Source: Modestobacter sp. VKM Ac-2985
Lineage (GTDB): Bacteria > Actinomycetota > Actinomycetes > Mycobacteriales > Geodermatophilaceae
Direction: 5' to 3'
Length of the DNA: 64,000 nt
NCBI RefSeq assembly: GCF_026967925.1
Contig: NZ_JAPVBI010000001.1
Span: forward strand, 186,001-250,000
Shown: one piece after another, positions 25,002-32,774 of the stretch
How positions within the stretch are numbered: the stretch's first letter is position 1
Layout of the letters: the number at the start of each line of letters is the position of its first letter
Notes under the pieces: generated by a model
Databases searched by the model: none
What the model was told of the DNA's origin: nothing
What the model saw: only the letters and a program-made list of their open reading frames with translations
Program-made: the position numbers and the translations under genes

Positions 25002-25994
25002 TCAGCCGACGACGCCGGCGCGGAGCGAGGCGTACTCGTCGACGGCGCACATCGGCGGCCGCTCGTCGACGGCGACGGTGTGGCTCTTCGGCACGAAGCC
25101 GCGGCCGTCGTGGGCGAACTGGGTGAGCAGCCCGCCCGGCTCGAGGCGGCGCCGGTCCGGCCGGCCCCGCTCGGCGCGGGACAGCACGGTGGAGACGATC
25201 TGGCCGGCCATCGTGCCCAGCGCCTCGTCGGTCTGGTGGGAGTGGGTGCGGGTGCCGAGGTCGACCTGGGCCAGCCCGTTGAGGCCGCAGACCTGCAGCA
25301 GGTCGACCAGCAGCCCGACCTCCACGCCGTAGCCGGAGACGAACGGCACCTGCTCCAGGGCCGAGCGCCGGCCGGCGTACTCGCCGCCCAGCGGCTGCAC
25401 GAACCCGGCCAGCTCGGGCCACAGCGCGTTCAGCAGCGGCCGGGCGGTGAGCTCGGTGACCCGGCCGCCACCGGCCGGGCGGTGCTCGCCGTCCACGGAC
25501 AGCGGGCGGGTGTAGCAGCCCTTGACGTACTCGACGCGCGGGTCGGTGAGCAGCGGCACGAGCAGCCCGGGCACGTAGTGGCTGACGTCGCCCAGCAGGT
25601 CGGAGTCGATGAAGACGATGAGGTCGCCGGTGGTGGCCGCGAGCGACTTCCACAGCGCCTCGCCCTTGCCCGGGCGGTCGCCCTGCATCGGCAGGACGTC
25701 GCCGGCCGCGACGACCTCGGCGCCGGCCGCCCGGGCGACCTCGGCGGTCGCGTCGGTGGAGTGGGAGTCGATGACGAGGAGCTCGTCGATGAGGGGGACG
25801 CCCTCGACCCAGCGCTCGGCCAGGTCGCGGACCAGGACCCCGACGGTGGCCTCTTCGTTCCGCGCCGGCAGGACGACGCTGATCCGGTGCCCGCCGCGGC
25901 GCTTGGCCAGCAGCAGGGCGTCGACGTCGATCTCGGCCAGCGAGGTGGCCGACGTGGTGCGGTGCTCGAACCAGGCGCGGGCGTCAGGTCGCAT
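25002..25994 (-). CDS. gpgS: Glucosyl-3-phosphoglycerate synthase (GpgS)
   Basis: A 330-residue GT81-type glycosyltransferase. It carries ISVVLPARNEEATVGVLV, a GDRPGKGEALWKSLAATTGDLIVFIDSDLLG stretch with the metal/UDP-glucose-binding Asp-x-Asp, GGGRVTELTARPLLNALWPEL, LGGEYAGRRSALEQVPF and SGYGVEVGLLVDLL, all diagnostic of mycobacterial Rv1208-type GpgS. The enzyme makes glucosyl-3-phosphoglycerate, the first step of methylglucose lipopolysaccharide or glucosylglycerate synthesis, an osmolyte route. Start ATG 25994 gives a length near that of homologues; GTG 26030 is possible. Confidence 0.93.
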   Translation of the reverse strand: MRPDARAWFEHRTTSATSLAEIDVDALLLAKRRGGHRISVVLPARNEEATVGVLVRDLAERWVEGVPLIDELLVIDSHSTDATAEVARAAGAEVVAAGDVLPMQGDRPGKGEALWKSLAATTGDLIVFIDSDLLGDVSHYVPGLLVPLLTDPRVEYVKGCYTRPLSVDGEHRPAGGGRVTELTARPLLNALWPELAGFVQPLGGEYAGRRSALEQVPFVSGYGVEVGLLVDLLQVCGLNGLAQVDLGTRTHSHQTDEALGTMAGQIVSTVLSRAERGRPDRRRLEPGGLLTQFAHDGRGFVPKSHTVAVDERPPMCAVDEYASLRAGVVG

Positions 25995-26146
25995 CGGCCC
26001 ACTGTCGAGCACCACACCCACCTCCGGCACGTCGGCGGGGCGTCGTTCACATGAACTTCACGTTCCCCCTGGATCAGAGCCTGACTGCTGCCCGGGGACC
26101 CGGCAACTCACACGTGAGCGGCGGGGGCGGGCGGCTGCGCCGGGTG

Positions 26147-26959
26147 TCAGGGGGAGGTGCCCAGGGCGGGCAGGACCACCGGGGCCCCAGGGGCGGTGCG
26201 GGCCACCGTGGTCGCCGAGCCGGCGGCGGCGACCGCGGCCGCGAAGTCGCGGGGTGGTTCGACGAGCAGCGCCCGCATCCGGGCCCGCCACGGGTTGGGC
26301 AGTGAGGTCAGGCCGGCGACGGCGAAGGTGCCCCAGTGCACCGGGACGGCGACGCTCGGGCGGAGCAGCGCCACGGCCCGGGCCGCACCCGCCGGGTCCA
26401 GGTGGCCGGGGCCGAGCGAGGGGCCCCAGCCCCACACCGGCAGCAGGGCGACGTCCACGCCGTCCGCGCCGAGGTCGGCCATCCCGGGGAAGAGGTCGGT
26501 GTCGCCGGCGGCGTAGACGGTGACGCCGTCCCCGGAGAGCAGGTGCCCGATGGCCGGGGCGTGCGGGCCGTGGGTCAGCAGCGGCCCCCAGCGGTGGGCG
26601 GCGTGGTCGGCGGGGGTGGCGGTGACCGTGAGGCCGCCGTCGGTGAGGCTCTCGCCGGCCCCGAGCTCGGTGACGGCGGTGAAGCCGTGCCGGGTGAGCC
26701 ACCGGCCGGCGCCGCGGGGGACCACGATCGGCGTGCTGCGGCCCAGCCGGCGCAGGGAGGGCAGGTGCAGGTGGTCGTTGTGCAGGTGCGAGACGACCAC
26801 CAGGTCGACGCCGGCCCAGGCCTCCGGCTCCAGCCGGGGGACCACCCGCCGCAGCGGGCCCAGCCGGTGGGTGAGCAGCGGGTCGGTGAGCACCGTGCGG
26901 CCCGCCAGCTCGACCCGGACGGTCGAGTGGCCCAGGAAGCGCAGGGACGGCGCGGTCAC
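26147..26959 (-). CDS. Metallo-beta-lactamase-fold hydrolase (UlaG/UPF0173-like)
   Basis: A 270-residue MBL-fold protein. Motif HLHNDHLH supplies the first metal site; later PADHAAHRWG, YAAGDTDLFPGM and VHWGTF provide the other ligands. The order and the lack of a signal peptide fit the cytoplasmic L-ascorbate-6-phosphate-lactonase-like / NAPE-hydrolase-like group rather than antibiotic resistance enzymes. GTG 26959 overlaps the stop of the diguanylate cyclase gene (GTGA), so it is translated as the third gene of the c-di-GMP operon. Substrate unknown. Confidence 0.86.
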   Translation of the reverse strand: MTAPSLRFLGHSTVRVELAGRTVLTDPLLTHRLGPLRRVVPRLEPEAWAGVDLVVVSHLHNDHLHLPSLRRLGRSTPIVVPRGAGRWLTRHGFTAVTELGAGESLTDGGLTVTATPADHAAHRWGPLLTHGPHAPAIGHLLSGDGVTVYAAGDTDLFPGMADLGADGVDVALLPVWGWGPSLGPGHLDPAGAARAVALLRPSVAVPVHWGTFAVAGLTSLPNPWRARMRALLVEPPRDFAAAVAAAGSATTVARTAPGAPVVLPALGTSP

Positions 26960-29583
26960 CGGGTCAGTGTCGCGCCGACCACCCGCCCGGGCACGGGCAG
27001 TGGCGCGATCACCGCGGGACCGGGGTGGCGCAGCAGGTCGGCCACCTCCGCGGCGGTCAGGCCGGTCGGCAGCACCGGGCCGGTGACGGCGACCACGCCC
27101 TGCACGCGCAGCTCGTGGAGCAGTTCTCGGGAGGTGATGTCCTTGACCACCGTGGACACCTCGAAGTCGCGGGCGCTGCGGCCGATCGCGCCGAGCAGCT
27201 CCAGCGTCCGGTCGTGGTTGCCGCCGGCCGACAGGTCGCGGACGTCGACCATCACCATCTCCAGGGGCAGCCGGGCGAGCTGCGACCACAGGGTGGAGCC
27301 CATGCCGTAGTCGTCGAGCCCGAGCCGGACGCCGGTCCGGTGCACGGCGTGCAGCGCCGGGATGAGTGCTGCGGAGGAGGTCTGCAGCACCTCCTCGGTC
27401 ACCAGGAGGGTGAGCCGGGGAGGAGCCAGGTCGGCCGCGGCGAGCGCCACGGCCACCTCGCCGGGCAGCTCGTCGGCCTGCACCAGCCCCGCGGGCAGGT
27501 CGACGGCGACGAGCAGCTGGTCGTCGAGGGCGACCACGTCGGTGCAGGCGCGGGTGATCAGCCACTGCTGCAGCGCGGCGGTGCAGCCCTGCCGTTCGGC
27601 GGCGGCCCACAGCTCGGCGGCGGGCAGCGTGCCGAGCTCGGGGTGCTCCCAGACCGGCTGGGCGTGCAGCGCGGCGAGGATCCCGGTGTCGCCGTTGGCG
27701 ATGGTGTCGAAGCGGAGCTGGACCTCGCCGTCGGCCAGGGCGGTGGCGACCGAGCTGCTGGCCGCGGCCTGCGCCACCCGGTCCTCGGTGTGCAGCCGCC
27801 AGCAGCCCTTGCCGGCCCGCTTGGCGGCGCCGAGGGCGGCGTCGGCCTGACGGAAGGCGAGCTGACCGCCCCCGGGGTGGACCCGGCAGAGGCCCACGCT
27901 GGCGCCGACGGTGAACGTGCGGTCGCCGATCCGGCAGGGCCGGGCGAGCGCCTCGACCACCCGCTGGGCGGCCTCGACGGCGGCGTCCTCGGCCCCGGCC
28001 AGCAGCACGGCGAACTCGTCGCCGCCGAGGCGGGCGACCAGGTCGTCGGCGCGCAGCAGGCCCTGCAGCCGCCGGGCCACCTCGACCAGCAGCAGGTCGC
28101 CCGCCTCGTGGCCGGCGGAGTCGTTGACCGCCTTGAACCCGTCGAGGTCGAGCACCAGCAGGGAGCGCTCGCCGGTGGTCGCCGACCCGGTGGCCATCTC
28201 CTGGAAGAGCAGTGCGCGGTTGGGCAGCCGGGTGAGGTGGTCGGTGAACGCCATCCGCTCGAGCTCCCGCTCGCGGCGTTGCCGGGTGGTCACGTCCCGC
28301 AGGTGGAGCAGCCGCCGTCCGCTGCCGGGGCGCTCGTGGTGGCTGACCTCCAGCTCCCGACGCTCGCCCTCGGGGCCCTGCAGCCGCAGGTGGACCACGG
28401 GGGAGGTCCCGCCGGCCGCGGCGGTCAGCTCGCGGCGGACGCGGGAGCGGTCCTCCTCGTGCAGCAGGTCCAGCAGGGACGGGCGCAGGTCGGCCGCCGC
28501 GGCGATCCCGAGCAGGGTCCGGGCCGCCGGCGAGGTGAACTCGAGGCGGAGGTCGGCGTCGACGATCGCCACGCCGTCGGAGCTGGCCTCGACCAGGCCG
28601 CGGAAGTCCTCCTCGCTGCGGAGCAGGTCCTCCTCGATGCGGTCGCTGTCCCGGATCCGCATGAACAGCCGCGCCAGCAGCAGGAGGACCACCACGGCGG
28701 TGCAGGCGAGCGCGCCGTCGGAGAGGCGGAGGTCCACCAGCAGGGCGGTCACCAGGGTGAGCGGCACCCCGACCAGCGCCAGGACGTCGACGACCACGCC
28801 CGCCGAGTTCACGGTCGGGGTGGCGTCGGCGGGGGAGGGCCCGGCCGGGACGGCGCTGGCCAGCTGGACGGCGTGCACCCCGGTGACCAGCGCACCGGCG
28901 ATCACGACGTCGGCTGCCGCGGACCACAGCCCGGTCGGCTGCACGAGGTGTGCGGCCAGCAACGCCGAGGCGAGACCCAGGAGGGCGGTCATCAGGATCA
29001 CCGCGGTCGCCGGGCGCCGGAGTGCTGCGGCCGACACCGTGCACAGCGCCCCGACGACGCCCACGGCCACCGCGGGGTAGATGCCGTAGGCGAGGACGAA
29101 GGGCTGCAGGTCCGGCCGGATCGCTCCCGGCGTCAGCGCGGGGGCCAGCACCAGGACGTCGGCGACGACGACGAGGGCGAAGGCCACCATCACCCCGTCG
29201 ACCACCAGGACCGGCCAGCGGGTGCCGCGGACCCGCGCGCCGATCAGCGCGGCGCTCACCGTCGGGACCAGCGCGGCGACGAGGAGGACGACGCCCGCGC
29301 CGAACCGGCCCTGCGCGCCCCCGACCCCCAGCCCGGTCACCAGGCTGGCGCACGCGAGGAGCAGGGAGCTGAGGCCCAGCAGCTGCCAGGGCAGCCGGTC
29401 CGGGCGGGCCATCCGCCGGGTCAGCCGGCTGCAGCGCCAGGCCGCCCAGGTCGCGACCGCGGTCAGCACCAGGTTGTCCCACTGCGGCACCGCCCCGGGC
29501 GGGCTGACCGGCACGGTGAGGGTCAGCGCGACCAGCGCGACCAGCAGCACCGGTGCCAGGTGCGGACGCCGGGCCCCGGTCAC
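26956..29583 (-). CDS. Membrane diguanylate cyclase: MASE-like TM domain, PAS, intact GGDEF, degenerate EAL
   Basis: An 875-residue protein. About ten hydrophobic helices fill residues 1-290; a PAS-like domain follows (DFRGLVEASSDGVAIVDADLRLEF); then a GGDEF domain with FTDHLTRLPNRALLF and an intact ARLGGDEFAVL at about residue 519. The last 270 residues align with an EAL domain but its motifs are broken: no E-A-L/R (ILAALHAQPVWEHPELG), LDDYGMGSTLW in place of DDFGTGYSSL, VDVRDL in place of the K-x-D motif. So it should make c-di-GMP but not degrade it; the dead EAL may bind or regulate. Translationally chained (GTGA) on both sides. Confidence 0.9.
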   Translation of the reverse strand: MTGARRPHLAPVLLVALVALTLTVPVSPPGAVPQWDNLVLTAVATWAAWRCSRLTRRMARPDRLPWQLLGLSSLLLACASLVTGLGVGGAQGRFGAGVVLLVAALVPTVSAALIGARVRGTRWPVLVVDGVMVAFALVVVADVLVLAPALTPGAIRPDLQPFVLAYGIYPAVAVGVVGALCTVSAAALRRPATAVILMTALLGLASALLAAHLVQPTGLWSAAADVVIAGALVTGVHAVQLASAVPAGPSPADATPTVNSAGVVVDVLALVGVPLTLVTALLVDLRLSDGALACTAVVVLLLLARLFMRIRDSDRIEEDLLRSEEDFRGLVEASSDGVAIVDADLRLEFTSPAARTLLGIAAAADLRPSLLDLLHEEDRSRVRRELTAAAGGTSPVVHLRLQGPEGERRELEVSHHERPGSGRRLLHLRDVTTRQRRERELERMAFTDHLTRLPNRALLFQEMATGSATTGERSLLVLDLDGFKAVNDSAGHEAGDLLLVEVARRLQGLLRADDLVARLGGDEFAVLLAGAEDAAVEAAQRVVEALARPCRIGDRTFTVGASVGLCRVHPGGGQLAFRQADAALGAAKRAGKGCWRLHTEDRVAQAAASSSVATALADGEVQLRFDTIANGDTGILAALHAQPVWEHPELGTLPAAELWAAAERQGCTAALQQWLITRACTDVVALDDQLLVAVDLPAGLVQADELPGEVAVALAAADLAPPRLTLLVTEEVLQTSSAALIPALHAVHRTGVRLGLDDYGMGSTLWSQLARLPLEMVMVDVRDLSAGGNHDRTLELLGAIGRSARDFEVSTVVKDITSRELLHELRVQGVVAVTGPVLPTGLTAAEVADLLRHPGPAVIAPLPVPGRVVGATLTR

Positions 29584-32279
29584 GTCGCCGGCCCGTCGTC
29601 CCCGGCCCGGAGCAGGCTGGGCAGGCCCGCGGCCGACGTGGGCACGGGTGCCCCACCGAGCCCGGGGAGCTGGGTGGTCAGCGCGGACCGGTCCAGCGGC
29701 CGGGCCAGCAGGTAGCCCTGGATGAACCGGTGGCCCATGTCGCGGAGCAGCTGCAGCTCGGTCGCCGTCTCGACGCCCTCCACCACCACGACCAGACCCA
29801 GGCTGGTGCCCAGGTGCAGCACGGAGCTGCACAGCGCCCGGCGCTGCGGGTCGGTCTCGACGTCGGCGAGGAACTGCCGGTCCATCTTCAGCACGTCGAT
29901 CGGCAGGCCGACGAGGTAGGCCAGCGAGGACCAGCCGGTGCCGAAGTCGTCGACGGCGATCCGGACGCCCAGCCGCCGCAGGGCCGCCAGGTCGTCGGTC
30001 ACGTGCTCGTCGTCCAGCAGCACCGACTCGGTGATCTCCAGGACCAGCCGGGAGGCGGCCAGCCCGCTGGACCCCAGGGCGTGCAGCACGTCGGCGACCA
30101 GCTCGCCGCTGCGCACGTGCCGCGCCGAGACGTTGACCGCCACCCCGAGGTCCGGGTGGGGGAGCGCGGCGACCGTGGCGGTGGCCTCGGCCAGCACCCA
30201 CCGGCCCAGTTCGGTGATCAGCGCGGACTCCTCGGCCAGCGGCACGAACTCCGCCGGGGACACCTCGCCGTAGGTCGGGTGCCGCCAGCGCAGCAGCGCC
30301 TCGACCGAGACGGTGCGGTGCAGCGCCAGGTCGACGACCGGCTGGTACGCCAGCCGCAGCTGACCCTCGGCGAGTGCCCGGAGCAGGTCGGTGCGCAGCG
30401 TCTCCTCGCGGTGCTGGGTGATCCGGAGCGCGTCGGAGTGCCGGCGGACCCGGCCGGGGCCGGCGGCGCGGGCGCTGCGCAGCGCCAGGTCGCCCCAGCG
30501 CAGCGCCTCCCCGGCGTCCGCACCGGCGTCCAGGGACGTGACGCCGGCGGCGGCGGTCAGCCGCAGCGTGCCGCTGCCGGTGGACACCGGCTCGACGGCG
30601 GCGACCAGCCGGCCGGCGATGACCTCGGCGTCGGCCACCGTGCCGGAGACCAGGACGGCGAACTCGCTCGCCCCGGAGCGGGCCAGCCAGTCGTCGCCGC
30701 GCAGCGCCCGGGCGAACCGGGTGGTCAGCTCGCGCAGCACCGGGACGTCGTCGCCCGCGGGCAGACCGTCCACGCCCAGCACGACCAGGGAGGCGCTGCC
30801 GGCCGAGGGGGTGCCGGCCGCGGGGGCACGCAGGGCGGCGGCGAGCCGCTGGGTCAGCGCCGAGCGGTTGGGCAGGCCGGTGGTGGGGTCGCTGGTGCTG
30901 AAGGTCGGCAGGGGGTCGGCCGGCTGCGGGACGCTCGCGCTGACGTCGCGGCAGTAGAGCACCAGGGCGCCCACGTCGGGGTCGCCGCGCAGGTCGCGGA
31001 CCTGGGACTGGATCAGCAGCCAGCGACCGTCGAGGTGCCGCACCCGCGCCGTCCGGGTCTTGGTCTCCGAGGGGTCGGCCGAGGTGGCGCTCAGCGCGGC
31101 GACCAGGCCCGGGGCGTCGTCCGGGTGGACGGCGGCGGCGATCGAGCGGCCGACGATGCGCTGCGGGTCCAGGCCGAGCAGCGCGGTGATGGCCGGGGAG
31201 ACCCACTGCACCTGCAGCTGGTCGTCGAGGATCAGCACCGGGTCGGCGCTGCCGCGCACCAGCGTGCGGAAGTAGGCCTCGCTGCGCTGCAGGTCACGGG
31301 TGAGCCGCTGCTGGGTGCGCCAGGACACCGCCTGGTGGGCCAGCAGGGCGACCAGCCCGAGCGTGCCGAGCGTCGTTCCGAAGACGGTGAGGGTGCCGGT
31401 GACCGGGACGCTGAGCAGCAGCAGCGAGCCGCCGGCCAGCGCGGTGGCGTGCGGGAGCAGTGCGCCGAGGGTGGAGCCGGCCGCGTTCCCGCGGTCGGTG
31501 GTGGGCCGTGGCCGGTCGGCGCGGCAGGCGACCACGAGGAGGGCCATGCCGAGGACGCTGAGGGCGCAGGCCAGGTACTGGACCGGACCCGGCCCGGAGG
31601 CGATCGAGGAGCAGGCGCCGGCCAGTGCGGTGGCGACCTGCGAGGCGAAGAGCAGCCAGCCGACGGGGCGCTGGACGGCCGGGCAGATCGCGATGAACAC
31701 CAGGGAGAAGCCGGTGCCGACGGCGATGCTGGACAGCAGGGCGAAGAGCGCGACCGTCTCGGACAGGGAGAGGAGCCCCTCCCGGCCGATGGTCAGGTGG
31801 TACAGCGTGTGCACGGTCAGCAGGTCGGCGAGCACGAACAGGACGAGCATCGTGGCGACCTGGGCCCGCGCGGCCCGCAGCGAGGCACGGTCGAGCATCC
31901 GGAGGATCGCGACGACCACCAGCAGGTGACCGGGGAGGCTGCCCAGTGCGGTCTGCCCCCAGGGCAGCACCGCCCCCGCGGCCAGCGCGCCGAGGGCGCT
32001 GACGCCCACCGAGACGACGTACCAGCGCCAGCCGGCCGGGTGGGCGCTCCGCCGCCCGGCGTGGGTGAGCAGGACCAGGGCACCGGCGACGGCCAGGAAG
32101 TTCGCCGTCACGGCGACGGTGACCGAGGTCGGGGCGGGCAGCAGGCCGGCGGAGAGGGTCGCGAGGGCGGCGAGGACGGCGAGGAGCAGTGGTCGGGTCA
32201 GCGTGCGGACGGCGGCCGGGCCGCCCCGCGTCGGAGCGACCACGGCCCGCGTCGGTGCGGTGAGGGCTCCGGAGGTCAC
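29580..32279 (-). CDS. Membrane c-di-GMP phosphodiesterase: TM sensor, PAS, degenerate GGDEF, intact EAL
   Basis: An 899-residue protein with about ten N-terminal hydrophobic helices, a PAS domain (AYFRTLVRGSADPVLILDDQLQVQW), a GGDEF-like domain in which the signature reads SGASEF (about residue 534) so it cannot cyclise GTP, and a C-terminal EAL domain with all catalytic elements: VEALLRWRHP at ~659, AVNVSARH, EITESVLLDD, VDDFGTGWSSLAYL, LKMDRQF and VVEGVETATEL. It is therefore predicted to hydrolyse c-di-GMP. It is directly upstream of, and overlaps (GTGA), the gene for the complementary cyclase. ATG at 32279. Confidence 0.9.
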   Translation of the reverse strand: MTSGALTAPTRAVVAPTRGGPAAVRTLTRPLLLAVLAALATLSAGLLPAPTSVTVAVTANFLAVAGALVLLTHAGRRSAHPAGWRWYVVSVGVSALGALAAGAVLPWGQTALGSLPGHLLVVVAILRMLDRASLRAARAQVATMLVLFVLADLLTVHTLYHLTIGREGLLSLSETVALFALLSSIAVGTGFSLVFIAICPAVQRPVGWLLFASQVATALAGACSSIASGPGPVQYLACALSVLGMALLVVACRADRPRPTTDRGNAAGSTLGALLPHATALAGGSLLLLSVPVTGTLTVFGTTLGTLGLVALLAHQAVSWRTQQRLTRDLQRSEAYFRTLVRGSADPVLILDDQLQVQWVSPAITALLGLDPQRIVGRSIAAAVHPDDAPGLVAALSATSADPSETKTRTARVRHLDGRWLLIQSQVRDLRGDPDVGALVLYCRDVSASVPQPADPLPTFSTSDPTTGLPNRSALTQRLAAALRAPAAGTPSAGSASLVVLGVDGLPAGDDVPVLRELTTRFARALRGDDWLARSGASEFAVLVSGTVADAEVIAGRLVAAVEPVSTGSGTLRLTAAAGVTSLDAGADAGEALRWGDLALRSARAAGPGRVRRHSDALRITQHREETLRTDLLRALAEGQLRLAYQPVVDLALHRTVSVEALLRWRHPTYGEVSPAEFVPLAEESALITELGRWVLAEATATVAALPHPDLGVAVNVSARHVRSGELVADVLHALGSSGLAASRLVLEITESVLLDDEHVTDDLAALRRLGVRIAVDDFGTGWSSLAYLVGLPIDVLKMDRQFLADVETDPQRRALCSSVLHLGTSLGLVVVVEGVETATELQLLRDMGHRFIQGYLLARPLDRSALTTQLPGLGGAPVPTSAAGLPSLLRAGDDGPAT

Positions 32280-32373
32280 GGGTCAGTTGTCGGGACCCGG
32301 GCCGCCGGACTGCAGGGGTGGCGGGGGCGACTCACCCGAAGGGGCGGGGGACCTCCTGTTCAGTGGCGCCGGT

Positions 32374-32637
32374 TCACCAGCGCAGGGGCTGGGTCGCCCG
32401 GGAGTCCGCGGTGCGGCAGACCCGGCAGTGACCCCAGGTGACGATCCGCAGCGGGCTGCTGGGCTCGCCGCACTCGGGGCACTCGACCATCGCCTCGGCG
32501 CCGGCGGGAGCTCCGGCGGCCGGCTGGGCGCGGCCCGCGTGGACGGTCGGGTCGCCGGCGCAGGGGCAGCCGAGGTCGGTCTCTGGACAGCGTGCGTGGT
32601 CGGTTGCGATGGGGCGCCTCCTGGTGTCCCCGATCAC
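32374..32637 (-). CDS. Small Cys-rich zinc-ribbon-like protein
   Basis: An 87-residue protein (if GTG 32637 is the start) with seven cysteines: CPETDLGCPC early and MVECPECGEPSSP ... WGHCRVC late, the latter making a C-x2-C ... C-x2-C zinc ribbon. No RBS is obvious, so the true start could be the internal ATG at the second motif. Small ribbons of this kind are often regulators or RNA-polymerase-associated; no function can be assigned. Divergent from the formate dehydrogenase genes and 94 nt upstream of the c-di-GMP operon. Confidence 0.5.
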   Translation of the reverse strand: MIGDTRRRPIATDHARCPETDLGCPCAGDPTVHAGRAQPAAGAPAGAEAMVECPECGEPSSPLRIVTWGHCRVCRTADSRATQPLRW

Positions 32638-32774
32638 GCTACTCAGCTGCACCAGCCCCCCGCCCCCGAACACCACGTCGTCCGGCCGGGGGAGCCGGCG
32701 GGTCGTCCGCCGGCGTGCGACCCGCCGGACGCCTGAGCGCGCGCGTGGCGCGGACGGGTGGCAAGCTCTTCGGC

